DNA from: Ectopseudomonas toyotomiensis
GTDB lineage: Bacteria; Pseudomonadota; Gammaproteobacteria; Pseudomonadales; Pseudomonadaceae
Reading direction: 5' to 3'
Length of the DNA stretch: 64,000 nucleotides
Assembly: GCF_900115695.1 (NCBI RefSeq)
Contig: NZ_FOXK01000004.1
Span: 248,001-312,000, forward strand
The translations under genes and the position numbers were made by a program. Each line of letters starts with the position of its first letter. Within the stretch, counting starts at the first letter, position 1. The notes below the pieces were generated by a model. It saw only the letters and a list, made by a program, of their open reading frames with translations. It did not search any database and was not told the origin of the DNA. Below, in pieces: positions 1 through 9,266 of the stretch.

Positions 1-60
1 GATGTGTCTGGCCGGACTATTTGCGTGGCTCCCTTGGGATTCGCCGGGATAGCTGAGCGC

Positions 61-92
61 AAAAAAAGCCCCTGAGCATCGACTCCGGGGCT
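61..92 (-). terminator. Rho-independent terminator of mexEF-oprN
   Basis: Read on the minus strand, the AGCCCC/GGGGCT arms (67-72 with 87-92), extended by GAG/CTC, form a hairpin followed by seven T residues (complement of 61-67). It lies just past the oprN stop. A second perfect hairpin (99-118) sits between the stop and this one and may reinforce it. Confidence 0.85.
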
Positions 93-130
93 GAGGAGGG
101 TCGGCAGGACTGCCGACCGGGGAGAGCAGT

Positions 131-1519
131 TCAGGCTTGTGGCTGCCAGCCGCCGCCGAGCGCCTTGTAGATCGCGACGATACCGCTGTAGAGCTCGACC
201 TCGGCCGAGGCCTGGGCATCTTCGGCGGCCAGGCGCTCACGTTCGGCGTCCAGCAGCACGAGGAAATCCACCGTGCCTTCACGATAGCGAATCGCCGCTT
301 GATCCGCCGCCGCGCGGCTGGCTTCGGCCTGGCGCACCAGGGAAACCAGGCGCTGCTGGCGCTTGGCGTAGTCGCTGAAGGCGTTTTCCGATTCTTCCAA
401 CGCCAGCAACACCTGCTGCTCGTACTGCGACAGCGCGCCATCGGCCTCGGCTTCGGCGCCGCGCAGACGCGCCCGCACGCTACCGAGATCGAAGGCCGCC
501 CAGCTGATACTTGGCGCTACACCCCAGGCGCGGGCCGCAGACGAACCCAGCTGCGAGCCGCGCCCGGCGGTAAAGCCGAGAAAGCCGGAGAGGCTGACGC
601 GCGGGAACAGGTCGGCAGTCGCTACGCCGACCTGTGCCGTGGCCGCCGCCAGCTGTCGCTCGGCCGCCTGGATATCCGGGCGGCGACGCAGCAGCTCGGC
701 CGGATTGCCGATGGGCAGCGCCTTGGCAATCACCGGCAGGGGTTTGGGCGACAGATCGATCTGCAACTGCTCCGGGCGCTGGCCAAGCAGGGTAGCGATG
801 CGATTCTGTGCACGCACCTGTTGCGCCTGCAGTTGCGGCAGGCTGGCTTCGGTGGCGGCCAGACGTGCATCGGCGCGCAGTACGTCCAGCTCGTTGCCAA
901 CACCGGCATCGCGCAACTGCTCGGTGATGGCACGCGAATCCTCCTGATTCTTCAGGTTCTCGCGGGCAATGCTTTCGCGCAGTTGTGCGCCACGCAGGGT
1001 TCCGTAGGCATCGACCAGTTCGGCAATAAGGCTGACCTGCAACTGGTAGTAATCAGCTTCGGCCACTTCGATGCGCGCTTCACTGGCTTCCAATTGGCGC
1101 TGGATACGGCCGAACAGGTCCACTTCCCAGGCCATGTCCAGCCCCAGGTCGTAGCGTTCCTGACGGATGCGCTCGTCCGTGGTCGGCGGCTGCTGGGCCT
1201 TGCCGAACTCGCCACTGGCGCGGCTGGTGACGGTGGGGAAGCGGTCGTTGGCCACGTCATCACGGATCGCCCGTGCCGCACGCAGGCGGTTGAACGCCAC
1301 GCGCAACTCGCGGTTGTCCTGCAGCGAACGCTGCACCAGCTGGTTCAGCGTCGGGTCGTCGAACTGCTGCCACCAGGCGGCTTCGAAACGGCTGCGGTCG
1401 TAATCGGCCGCCTCCAGCGCGGCAATGCGCGCAGGGTCGGTTACGGGCGCTCGATAGTCCGGGCCGACGGCGCACGCCGACAGCGCCAGGGTCAGGAGAG
1501 CGGGGGCAAAGGCTTTCAT
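131..1519 (-). CDS. oprN: Outer-membrane efflux channel OprN (OMF lipoprotein)
   Basis: This is the outer-membrane channel of a tripartite RND pump, 462 aa, NodT/OprM family. The start at 1519 gives a lipoprotein signal with lipobox LSAC (Cys16) followed by AVGPDY, typical of the family. Two repeated coiled-coil/beta OEP halves follow, rich in Ala, Gln and Glu, with the usual LLRRRPDI motif. The start ATG overlaps the mexF stop (ATGA, 1516-1519), so translation is coupled. The frame stays open further upstream but that part only shadows mexF. The gene is third in mexE-mexF-oprN. The OprN name rests on the very MexF- and MexE-like partners and the adjacent mexT; by itself the protein could only be called an OMF. 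Confidence 0.9.
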   Translation of the reverse strand: MKAFAPALLTLALSACAVGPDYRAPVTDPARIAALEAADYDRSRFEAAWWQQFDDPTLNQLVQRSLQDNRELRVAFNRLRAARAIRDDVANDRFPTVTSRASGEFGKAQQPPTTDERIRQERYDLGLDMAWEVDLFGRIQRQLEASEARIEVAEADYYQLQVSLIAELVDAYGTLRGAQLRESIARENLKNQEDSRAITEQLRDAGVGNELDVLRADARLAATEASLPQLQAQQVRAQNRIATLLGQRPEQLQIDLSPKPLPVIAKALPIGNPAELLRRRPDIQAAERQLAAATAQVGVATADLFPRVSLSGFLGFTAGRGSQLGSSAARAWGVAPSISWAAFDLGSVRARLRGAEAEADGALSQYEQQVLLALEESENAFSDYAKRQQRLVSLVRQAEASRAAADQAAIRYREGTVDFLVLLDAERERLAAEDAQASAEVELYSGIVAIYKALGGGWQPQA

Positions 1520-4500
1520 GCATGCGACTCCTGCAGACGGGCGGCTTTGCGGGCTTCGCGTTTCTCGACGAAGCCGCGGATCAGGACATAGAACACCGGA
1601 GTCAGCAGGAGACCGAAGAAGGTCACGCCGATCATCCCGGAGAACACCGCCACGCCCATGGCATGGCGCATCTCGGCGCCCGCACCGCTGGACAGCACCA
1701 GCGGCACCACGGCCATGATGAAGGCGATCGAGGTCATCAGGATCGGGCGCAGACGCAGACGGCAGGCTTCCAGCACGGCGGCGACGCGATCGAGACCCTC
1801 TTCCTGTTTCTCCTTGGCGAACTCGACGATCAGGATGGCGTTCTTGCAGGCCAGGCCCACCAGCACGATCAGGCCGATCTGGGTAAAGATGTTGTTGTCG
1901 AGCCCGGCGATGATCACCCCGGTGATGGCGGTGAAGAGCACGATGGGCACGATCAGGATCACCGCCAGCGGCAGGCTCCAGCTTTCGTACTGGGCGGCCA
2001 GCACGAGGAAGGCCAGCAGCACGCAGAGCGGGAAGATGAAGATCGCGGTATTGCCGGCGAGGATCTGCTGGTAGGTCAGATCGGTCCACTCGAAGGTCAT
2101 GCCGATCGGCAGTTCCTCGTTCAGCAGTTTGGCGATGGCTGCTTCGGCCTGGCCCGAGCTGTAGCCTGGCGCGGCGGCACCGTTGATCTCGGCGGTGAGG
2201 AAGCCGTTGTAGTGCATCACTCGATCCGGGCCGGAGCTGTCATCGACCTTGACGAAGGTCGACAGCGGCACCATCTCGCCACGGTTGTTACGCACCTTGA
2301 GCTGACCAATCTGCTCCGGTTCCAGACGGAATTGCTGGTCGGCCTGGACGTTGACCTGGTAGGTGCGGCCGAAACGGTTGAAGTCGTTGGCATACAGCGA
2401 GCCCAGGTAAACCTGCAGGGTGTCGAAGATATCGCTGATGGCCACACCATGGGTCTTGGCCTTTTCGCGGTCGATGGCGGCATCGACCTGCGGCACGTTG
2501 ACCTGGTAGCTGGTGAACACCGACATCGGGTTCAGCTCCGGCAACTGGCGGGCCTTGTTGAGGATGTTCTGGGTCTGCGTGTACAGCTCTTCGTAGCCCA
2601 GGTTGCCACGGTCCTGAATCTGCAGACGGAAGCCACCAATGGTGCCCAGGCCCTGTACCGGCGGCGGCGGGAAGATGGCGAGGTAGGCTTCCTGAATTTC
2701 ACCGAACTGGCCGTTGAGCTCGGCGGCAATGGCGCCGGCAGACATGTTTTCGTCCTTGCGCAGGCTGAAGTCCTTGAGCGTGACGAAAACGATGCCGCTG
2801 TTGGGGCTGTTGGTGAAGCCGTTGATCGACAGGCCCGGGAAGGCCACGGTGTTTTCCACGCCCGGATGCTTGCCGGCGATTTCGCTCATGCGTTTGATCA
2901 CCACTTCGGTGCGATCGAGCGTCGCCGCGTCCGGCAACTGCGCGAAGGCAACCAGATACTGCTTGTCCTGCTGCGGCACGAAGCCGGTCGGAGTGCTGGA
3001 GAAACCCAGGTAACCGAGCACCAGCAGACCACCGTAGATCAGCATGGCGATGCTGCTACCACGCAGCACACGACGCACGGTGCCGACGTAGCGGTTGCTG
3101 GCGCGCTCGAACATGCGGTTGAACGGGGCGAACAGCCAGCCACCGAACAGCTTATCGAGCCCGCGCGAGAAGGCATCTTTCGGTGCGTGGTGATCCTTGA
3201 GCAGGATGGCGGCGAGGGCTGGTGACAGGGTCAGTGAGTTGATCGCCGAAATCACCGTGGAAATGGCGATGGTCAGGGCGAACTGCTGGTAGAACTGCCC
3301 CGAAAGACCGGAGATGAAGGCCGTCGGCACGAACACCGCGCACAGCACCAGAGCGGTGGCGACGATGGGACCGGTCACTTCCTTCATGGCCTGGCGGGTG
3401 GCCTCGACCGGGGGTTTGCCCAGAGCGATGTTGCGCTCGACGTTCTCCACCACGACGATGGCGTCGTCCACCACGATACCGATGGCCAGCACCAGGCCGA
3501 ACAGCGACAGGGCGTTGAGCGAGAAGCCGAACATGTGCATGACCGCGAAGGTGCCGATCAAGGACACCGGCACCGCGGCTAGCGGAATGATCGAGGCGCG
3601 CCAGGTCTGCAGGAACAGCACGACCACCAGCACCACCAGCACCACGGCTTCGAGCAGGGTGTGCACCACCGCCTCGATGGAACCACGCACGAAGATGGTC
3701 GGGTCATACACCACTTCGTAGTCCATGCCTTGCGGGAAGGACTTCTTCAGTTCGGCCATGCGCCCGCGCACCGAGTCGGAAATCTCGATGGCGTTGGAGC
3801 CGGGGCGCTGGAATACCGGGATGGCGACCGCCGGCTGGTTGTTCAGCAGCGAGCGCAGGGCGTACTGGTTCGAACCCAGCTCGACGCGGGCGATGTCGCG
3901 CAAACGGGTGATCTCGCCGTTGTCGCCGACGCGGATGATGATGTTCTCGAACTCTTCCTCGGAGACCAGGCGGCCCTGGGCGTTGATCGACAGCTGGAAG
4001 CTGTTGCCGGCATCGGAAGGCGGTGCACCGAGGGCGCCGGCGGCGACCTGACGGTTCTGCTCGCGGATGGCGGTGACCACGTCGGTGGCGGTGAGCCCGC
4101 GCGAGGCTACCTTGTTCGGGTCGAGCCAGACGCGTAGCGAATAGTTGCCCATGCCGAACAGCTGCACGTCGCCCACGCCATCCAGACGCGCCAGCTCGTC
4201 CTTGACATTGAGCGCGGCGTAGTTGGACAGGTAGAGCATGTCGTAGCGCTGATCCGGCGAGGTCAGGTGCACCACCATGGTCAGGTCCGGGGAGGCCTTG
4301 TCCACGGTCACGCCGAGACGCTGCACCTCGGTAGGCAGGGTAGGCATGGTGCGGGTGACGCGGTTCTGCACCTGCACCTGGGCGTTGTCCAGGTCGGTGC
4401 CGAGGGCGAAGGTCACGGTCAGCGTCAGGCGGCCGTCGATGGTCGACTGCGACGACATATAGAGCATGCCCTCGACGCCGACGATGGCCTGTTCCAGCGG

Positions 4501-4695
4501 CGAGGCGACGGTTTCACCGATCACCTTGGGGTTGGCGCCGGGGAAATCGGCACGCACCACCACGGTGGGCGGCACCACTTCAGGGTATTCGCTGATCGGT
4601 AGCTGGAACAGCGAGATGGCGCCGCCGATCAGGATCAGCAGCGACAGCACCGCGGCGAAGATCGGCCGCTGGATGAAGAATTGCGAGAAATTCAT
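1516..4695 (-). CDS. mexF: RND multidrug transporter MexF
   Basis: Inner-membrane proton/drug antiporter of the HAE-1 RND family, 1059 aa, which is full length. The N-terminus MNFSQFFIQRPIFA and long stretches agree closely with remembered P. aeruginosa MexF. TM1 lies near residues 10-30, and the TM4 proton-relay pair Asp410-Asp411 is in GIVVDDAIVVVEN. The periplasmic porter and docking domains are present twice. It pumps chloramphenicol, quinolones, trimethoprim and quinolone signal precursors in P. aeruginosa (family knowledge). The gene starts 27 bp after the mexE stop, with AGAGGAAAG as ribosome site, and overlaps oprN by 4 bp. No truncation or missing motif was seen. Confidence 0.95.
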   Translation of the reverse strand: MNFSQFFIQRPIFAAVLSLLILIGGAISLFQLPISEYPEVVPPTVVVRADFPGANPKVIGETVASPLEQAIVGVEGMLYMSSQSTIDGRLTLTVTFALGTDLDNAQVQVQNRVTRTMPTLPTEVQRLGVTVDKASPDLTMVVHLTSPDQRYDMLYLSNYAALNVKDELARLDGVGDVQLFGMGNYSLRVWLDPNKVASRGLTATDVVTAIREQNRQVAAGALGAPPSDAGNSFQLSINAQGRLVSEEEFENIIIRVGDNGEITRLRDIARVELGSNQYALRSLLNNQPAVAIPVFQRPGSNAIEISDSVRGRMAELKKSFPQGMDYEVVYDPTIFVRGSIEAVVHTLLEAVVLVVLVVVLFLQTWRASIIPLAAVPVSLIGTFAVMHMFGFSLNALSLFGLVLAIGIVVDDAIVVVENVERNIALGKPPVEATRQAMKEVTGPIVATALVLCAVFVPTAFISGLSGQFYQQFALTIAISTVISAINSLTLSPALAAILLKDHHAPKDAFSRGLDKLFGGWLFAPFNRMFERASNRYVGTVRRVLRGSSIAMLIYGGLLVLGYLGFSSTPTGFVPQQDKQYLVAFAQLPDAATLDRTEVVIKRMSEIAGKHPGVENTVAFPGLSINGFTNSPNSGIVFVTLKDFSLRKDENMSAGAIAAELNGQFGEIQEAYLAIFPPPPVQGLGTIGGFRLQIQDRGNLGYEELYTQTQNILNKARQLPELNPMSVFTSYQVNVPQVDAAIDREKAKTHGVAISDIFDTLQVYLGSLYANDFNRFGRTYQVNVQADQQFRLEPEQIGQLKVRNNRGEMVPLSTFVKVDDSSGPDRVMHYNGFLTAEINGAAAPGYSSGQAEAAIAKLLNEELPIGMTFEWTDLTYQQILAGNTAIFIFPLCVLLAFLVLAAQYESWSLPLAVILIVPIVLFTAITGVIIAGLDNNIFTQIGLIVLVGLACKNAILIVEFAKEKQEEGLDRVAAVLEACRLRLRPILMTSIAFIMAVVPLVLSSGAGAEMRHAMGVAVFSGMIGVTFFGLLLTPVFYVLIRGFVEKREARKAARLQESHA

Positions 4696-4722
4696 GGGTC
4701 TTTCCTCTGGGCGCGGTCTGGA

Positions 4723-5961
4723 TCAGCCGCGCGGCGAGCGAGCTTCGATTTTTTCGGCGGCGATACGCGGGGCCTGGCTGCCATCGACGGCCTGGCGCAT
4801 GCGGGCCAGTTGCTCCAGGGTGCTGTCATCGGCCATGGATACCGGCTGCGGATCGACGGTGGAGCCGGGCATGGCGCGCTGCAGGCCGTTGACGACGATC
4901 TTCTCGCCCTTGCTCAGGCCGCTACGCACGATGCGCAGACCTTCGAGCTTCGGTCCCAGCTCGATGGAGCGATAGGCCACGGCGTTGTCGTCACCCAGCA
5001 CCAGCACGTACTTCTTGCCCAGGTCGGTGCCGACTGCTTCGTCCTTGATCAGGGTGGCGGTATAGGGCTTGCTGCCCACCAGTTTCAGACGCGCATACAG
5101 ACCCGGGGTAAAGCGACCATCCTGGTTGTCGAACACGGCGCGACCACGAATGGTGCCAGTGCGCGGGTTGACCTGGTTGTCGAGAAAGTCCAGCTGGCCC
5201 AGGTGCGGGTGGTCGGCTTCATCGGACAGGCCGAGGTACACCGGACTGGCGCCACGGGCGTCGGCACCGGATTCACGGGCCAGTTCGACATACTTGAGGA
5301 AAGCGCGCTCATCGGCATCGAAGTAGGCGTAGACCTTGTCGGTGGATACCACCGAGGTCAGCAGGCTCTCGCCGGCACCGACCAGGTTGCCTTCGGTGAT
5401 CTCGGCGCGGCTGACGCGACCGTCGATGGGCGCAGTGATGCGGGTGAAACTGAGGTTGAGGCGGGCGTTTTCCAGCTCGGCGGCGATTGCCGCGACCTGA
5501 GCCTGAGCTTCGGTGGCGGCGCTGGCACGAGCATCGGCCAGTTCGGCGGAGATGGCGTTGCTCTGACGCAGACGCTCACCACGACGCGCTTCGTTGGCGG
5601 CACGGGCCTGGCTGGCGCGGGCCTGTTGCAGTTGGGCTTCGAGGCGTTTGACTTCCGCCTGGAACGGACGTGGGTCGATCTGGAACAGCAGATCGCCTTT
5701 CTTCACCAGGGTGCCTTCGTCGAAGGCGACCTTGTCGATGTAGCCGGAGACGCGTGGGCGGATTTCGACGGATTGCGGCGCTTCGAGACGCCCCGTGAAC
5801 TCGTCCCACTCGTTGATCGGCTGTTCGATGACCTCGGCGACACTGACCTTGGGTGCGGGCATTTGCGCCTGAGTCTGCGCAGCCTGTTCGCATCCGCTGA
5901 GTGCGAGGACGCCGGCGAGGGCCAGGGGGAATATCCAGATGTTCTTGTGCTGCTGTTCCAT
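4723..5961 (-). CDS. mexE: Periplasmic adaptor MexE
   Basis: Membrane-fusion protein linking MexF to OprN, 412 aa. An N-terminal signal ends in a lipobox-like LSGC (VLALSGCEQAAQ). Then come the barrel-sandwich/lipoyl halves (RPRVSGYIDKV and ITAPIDGRVSRAEI) flanking an alpha-helical hairpin (about 100-170), and the beta-barrel and membrane-proximal domains. Agreement with remembered P. aeruginosa MexE is high (PKVSVAEVIEQP, NEWDEFTGRLEAP). It is first in the operon. Its ribosome site GGAG, six bases before the ATG, lies inside the 3' arm of a strong hairpin, listed separately. Transcription is expected to depend on MexT, encoded just upstream. Confidence 0.95.
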   Translation of the reverse strand: MEQQHKNIWIFPLALAGVLALSGCEQAAQTQAQMPAPKVSVAEVIEQPINEWDEFTGRLEAPQSVEIRPRVSGYIDKVAFDEGTLVKKGDLLFQIDPRPFQAEVKRLEAQLQQARASQARAANEARRGERLRQSNAISAELADARASAATEAQAQVAAIAAELENARLNLSFTRITAPIDGRVSRAEITEGNLVGAGESLLTSVVSTDKVYAYFDADERAFLKYVELARESGADARGASPVYLGLSDEADHPHLGQLDFLDNQVNPRTGTIRGRAVFDNQDGRFTPGLYARLKLVGSKPYTATLIKDEAVGTDLGKKYVLVLGDDNAVAYRSIELGPKLEGLRIVRSGLSKGEKIVVNGLQRAMPGSTVDPQPVSMADDSTLEQLARMRQAVDGSQAPRIAAEKIEARSPRG

Positions 5962-5965
5962 GGGT

Positions 5966-6000
5966 GACTCCGCCAGTCGGATTTGTGGATTGGCGGAGTC
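5966..6000 (-). promoter_or_regulatory. mexE leader hairpin that buries the ribosome site
   Basis: On the mexE transcript GACTCCGCCA pairs perfectly with TGGCGGAGTC (10 bp, 15-nt loop). The only good Shine-Dalgarno (GGAG) is inside the 3' arm and the ATG follows four bases after the stem. The geometry suggests translational control or an RNA thermosensor/protein-target element. The function is inferred. Confidence 0.55.
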
Positions 6001-6047
6001 TGCGACGAGTCTCGGAGGGCTACGAATCGAATGCCATGAACTTGAAT

Positions 6048-6062
6048 ATCATCGGGAATGAT
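6048..6062. promoter_or_regulatory. LysR-type palindrome upstream of mexE
   Basis: ATCAT-N5-ATGAT is a perfect 5-bp inverted repeat with 15-bp overall length, the T-N11-A format of LysR-type sites. A second partial site (ATC-N6-GAT) is at 6078-6089. Both lie in the mexT-mexE gap where MexT acts in P. aeruginosa. Neither fits the MexT consensus exactly as I remember it. Confidence 0.4.
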
Positions 6063-6147
6063 AAAAGACAGATTTATATCAATTTCGATCTATGAAGGTG
6101 CACCAAGGTTCCTGCCGGCACTTAGGTGGTGCGTTTCCGGATATTTA

Positions 6148-7062
6148 TCAGAGGCTGTCCGGGTCGCCGCAGAACATCTGGATGCGCGAGCGCAGCCAGC
6201 GCTCGGCAGGGTCGTTGTCCTGGGCGCCGCGCCAGGCCATGTGCAGCTCGAAGGTCTGCGTCTGTAGCGGCAGCTCCTCGGCGCGCAGGCCGCCTGCCGC
6301 GGTCAAGGCGGCGGCGGTGTAATCCGGCACGCTGGCGACGATATCGGTTTCTGCCAAGAGGGTCGCCAGGCCGTTGAACTGCGGAACAGCCAGCACGATG
6401 TGGCGCTCACGCCCGATCTTGGCCAGCTCATCGTCGATGAAGCCGGTAAGGTCGCCGGCGAAGGACACCAGCGCATGCGGGCGCGCGCAATAATCATCAA
6501 GGCTGAGCGCACCGGGTACGGTGTCGGCACGCAGCAGTTTGGCCTTGCTGCGGCGGAGAATCTTGCGCTTGGCGTTGGCCGGAAGTTCTTCGGTGTAGGC
6601 CACACCCACCGAGATTTCGCCTGAAGCCAACAGCCCCGGCATCATCAAATAGTTGGTGCGGCGAATCACCAGCACCACGCCGGGGGCTTCGGCGCGCAGG
6701 CGGCGGAGCAGGGCGGGTAGCAGGGCAAATTCAACGTCATCGGACAGGCCGATGCGAAACACCGCCTTGCTGGTGGCAGGATCGAAATCGGCGGCGCGGC
6801 TGACAGCGGTGGAAATCGAATCCAGCGCCGGCGAGAGCAGGGCGAAGATCTCCTGCGCGCGCGGTGTCGGTTCCATGCTGCGACCGGTACGCACGAACAG
6901 GGGGTCATCGAACAGGGTACGCAGGCGAGCAAGCGCCGCACTGATGGCGGGCTGGCCGAGAAACAGCTTCTCCGCGGCTCGCGTCACGCTGCGCTCGTGC
7001 ATCAAAGTCTCGAAGACAATCAACAGGTTCAGATCGAGGCGGCGCAGGTCGTTGCGGTTCAT
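6148..7062 (-). CDS. mexT: LysR-family activator MexT
   Basis: LysR-type transcriptional regulator, 304 aa. The N-terminal winged HTH (about 5-65) contains LNLLIVFETLMHERSVTRAAEKL, and the C-terminal effector domain ends in RSRIQMFCGDPDSL. The sequence agrees closely with remembered P. aeruginosa MexT along its length. It activates mexEF-oprN and mexS and senses redox/electrophile state (family knowledge). It lies immediately upstream of mexE in the same direction and divergent from mexS, the standard arrangement. The frame is intact, without the 8-bp inactivating duplication known in some PAO1 lines. Confidence 0.95.
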   Translation of the reverse strand: MNRNDLRRLDLNLLIVFETLMHERSVTRAAEKLFLGQPAISAALARLRTLFDDPLFVRTGRSMEPTPRAQEIFALLSPALDSISTAVSRAADFDPATSKAVFRIGLSDDVEFALLPALLRRLRAEAPGVVLVIRRTNYLMMPGLLASGEISVGVAYTEELPANAKRKILRRSKAKLLRADTVPGALSLDDYCARPHALVSFAGDLTGFIDDELAKIGRERHIVLAVPQFNGLATLLAETDIVASVPDYTAAALTAAGGLRAEELPLQTQTFELHMAWRGAQDNDPAERWLRSRIQMFCGDPDSL

Positions 7063-7187
7063 CCGGGTACCATTCGAGGGATACGGGCCTTGTCAGCACG
7101 GCGCTGCAAATGAGAGCCTTTGCCCGGGCAATAGTACGGGCAGTGTGCAGCGGATTGAAAGTCGCTGAATCACTGACAGGCATGAAG

Positions 7188-7209
7188 ACTATCGATAGAG
7201 TCTGATAGT
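7188..7209. promoter_or_regulatory. Candidate MexT box between mexT and mexS
   Basis: ACTATC-N10-GATAGT is a perfect inverted repeat, 72 bp before the mexS ATG. The minus-strand reading ATCA-N6-ATCGAT-N4-TTCAT is close to the published MexT box (ATCA-N5-GTCGAT-N4-ACYAT as I recall it). Confidence 0.55.
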
Positions 7210-7280
7210 GTCGCCGCCGCACAGCGGATAGAGTCCACAGTCAATGAAGTGTTAATCCGCGATCAAGCTCGAGGTAAGCG

Positions 7281-8303
7281 ATGTCCCGCATGATCCGTTT
7301 TCATAAGTTCGGCGATGCCGATGTGCTCCAGTACGAAGAGGTTCCGACCCCTGTGCCCGGCCCTGGCGAAGTCTTGGTGCGCGTTCAGGCCGTCGGCCTG
7401 GGCTGGAAAGACGTGCTGTGGCGTCAGAACCTGGCGGCCGAGCAGGCCAAGCTTCCAGCCGGTACCGGTTTCGAACTGGCCGGCACCGTTGCGGCGTTGG
7501 GCGAGGGCGTGAGCGACTTCGAAGTCGGCACCGCCGTTGCCGGTTTCCCGGCGGGCACGCCGAACCGTTACCCGACCTGGGGCGATCTGGTGCTGATGCC
7601 CAGCCATGCCCTGACCCGTTATCCCGAGGTGCTCAGCCCGGTCGAGGCCAGCGTTCATTACACCAGCCTGCTGTTCGGCTACCTGGCGCTGAACGATCTC
7701 GCTCACCTCAAGCCCGGCCAGCACGTGCTGATCACCGAGGCTAGCCACTGCATGGCACCACAGACCGTGCAACTGGCCAAGGCGCTGGGTGCCAAGGTCA
7801 TCGTTTCCACCAGTTCTTCGGAGGATCGCGAGTTCCTGCGTGGCCTGGGGGCCGACAAGGTGATCGCCACCGAGGAACAGGACCTGGTCCTGGAAGTCGA
7901 GCGCTACACCGAAGGCAAGGGTGTCGAGGTGATTCTCGACCAGTGTGCCGGCCCGCAGATGAAGCTATTGGGTGATATCGCCGCGCCGCGCGGCAAGCTG
8001 ATCCTTTACGGCATCAATGGTGGCAACGATACGGCTTTCCCTGCTTGTGCCGCATTCAAGAAGCACCTGCAGTTTTTCCGTCACTGCGTGCTGGATTTCA
8101 CCGGGTGCCCGGAGCTGGGAATCGAGCCGAACAATGATGCTGTGCAACGCGCGCTCACGCACATCAATCAGATGACTGCGGACCGCCTGCTGACGCCGGT
8201 GATCGACAAGGTGTTCGACTTCGAGGATTTCGTCGAAGCGCACCGCTACATGGAAACCTGCCCGAACCGCGGGCGAGTGGCCCTGAAATTGGCCGCGGAT
8301 TAA
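7281..8303 (+). CDS. mexS: MexS, zinc-independent MDR oxidoreductase
   Basis: Medium-chain dehydrogenase/reductase of the quinone-oxidoreductase branch, 340 aa. An N-terminal GroES-like domain (about 1-130) is followed by a Rossmann NAD(P)H domain (about 140-280). It matches P. aeruginosa MexS in start (MSRxIRFHKFG), in LWRQNLA and in the C-terminal EAHRYMETCPNRGRVAL. MexS is thought to detoxify an electrophile; its loss activates MexT and so MexEF-OprN. GAGG precedes the ATG by 7 bases. It is divergent from mexT, with a LysR palindrome in the gap. The substrate is unknown. Confidence 0.88.
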   Translation: MSRMIRFHKFGDADVLQYEEVPTPVPGPGEVLVRVQAVGLGWKDVLWRQNLAAEQAKLPAGTGFELAGTVAALGEGVSDFEVGTAVAGFPAGTPNRYPTWGDLVLMPSHALTRYPEVLSPVEASVHYTSLLFGYLALNDLAHLKPGQHVLITEASHCMAPQTVQLAKALGAKVIVSTSSSEDREFLRGLGADKVIATEEQDLVLEVERYTEGKGVEVILDQCAGPQMKLLGDIAAPRGKLILYGINGGNDTAFPACAAFKKHLQFFRHCVLDFTGCPELGIEPNNDAVQRALTHINQMTADRLLTPVIDKVFDFEDFVEAHRYMETCPNRGRVALKLAAD

Positions 8304-8361
8304 AGTCCGTGGCCATGCGGTCGCTATAACCTAGGTCTACGTTCGTTCTAAGGATAGGTAC

Positions 8362-9255
8362 ATGAGTCTGGTTACCGGCGACGCGCTATCGCTGTTGTTG
8401 TTTCGTTTGCATAGCGGCCGCCTGCTGGGGATCAACCTGCTCAAGGTCAACGAGATCATTCCCTGTCCAGCCTTGACCAAGCTGCCCAATCGTCACCCCA
8501 ACGTGCGCGGCATCGCCACTTTGCGTGGCGCCGCGATGACGGTGATCGACCTGGCGCGGGCTATCGGCGAACGCGGTGCGGCTGACGAAGACGACGGTTG
8601 CCTGATCGTCACCGAGTTGAGCCGCTCGCGTCAGGGGCTGCACGTGAAGAGTGTCGAGCGTATCGTGCAGTGCTCCACCCGTGACGTGCGTCCGCCACCC
8701 GCCGGGGCCGGTAATCGTGCCTTCATTACGGGAGTGACGCAGATCGATGGCGCCATCGTGCAGGTTCTCGATATCGAGAAGGTACTGCACGACATTGCGC
8801 CTGCGCTGGAGGAAGCACCCGTCGGGCAACTGCTCGATGGCCAGGATGCCCGCTTGCTACAAGGTCGCCGCGTGTTGCTGGTCGACGACTCACAAGTCGC
8901 GCTGCAGCAGACCCTCAACGTACTGCGCCAGCTGGGGCTCGATTGCACGGCTGTGCGCAGTGCCCAGGCTGCCCTGCAGCAACTGCACGAATACCATCAG
9001 GCTGGCATGCCATTCGAGCTTCTGGTCTCGGACATCGAGATGCCGGAGCTGGACGGCTACAGCCTGGTTCAGGAAATTCGTCGCAGTCCCGATATTGCTG
9101 ACACCTACGTTCTGCTGCACACCTCGCTGGACAGCACCATGAATACCGAGAAGGCGCGTTCGGTCGGTGCCAATGCGGTACTGACCAAGTTCTCCTCGGT
9201 CGATCTCAGCCAGGCACTGCTCGATGCCTTCCGGCAAATGAGCGGGCAGCACTGA
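8362..9255 (+). CDS. cheV: Chemotaxis coupling protein CheV (CheW-REC)
   Basis: Hybrid chemotaxis protein of 297 aa that couples receptors to CheA and can be phosphorylated. The CheW-like domain occupies about 10-155 and the receiver domain about 168-295. In the receiver the acidic pair Asp175-Asp176 (LLVDDSQ), the phospho-acceptor Asp224 (LLVSDIEMPELDGY) and a C-terminal Lys (VLTKFSS) are present, so it should be phosphorylatable. It is monocistronic, with AAGGATAGG as ribosome site and a strong terminator directly after. No receptor or flagellar gene is nearby. Confidence 0.93.
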   Translation: MSLVTGDALSLLLFRLHSGRLLGINLLKVNEIIPCPALTKLPNRHPNVRGIATLRGAAMTVIDLARAIGERGAADEDDGCLIVTELSRSRQGLHVKSVERIVQCSTRDVRPPPAGAGNRAFITGVTQIDGAIVQVLDIEKVLHDIAPALEEAPVGQLLDGQDARLLQGRRVLLVDDSQVALQQTLNVLRQLGLDCTAVRSAQAALQQLHEYHQAGMPFELLVSDIEMPELDGYSLVQEIRRSPDIADTYVLLHTSLDSTMNTEKARSVGANAVLTKFSSVDLSQALLDAFRQMSGQH

Positions 9256-9266
9256 GCCCGCCCCTG

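Noticed and set aside
137..1591. Long open frame on the plus strand opposite oprN
   Set aside because: It is antisense to a well-supported gene, has no ribosome site or family resemblance, and results from high GC.
1522..3225. 567-codon plus-strand frame opposite mexF
   Set aside because: His/Asp/Gln-rich composition typical of the antisense of a GC-rich gene; mexF is unmistakable.
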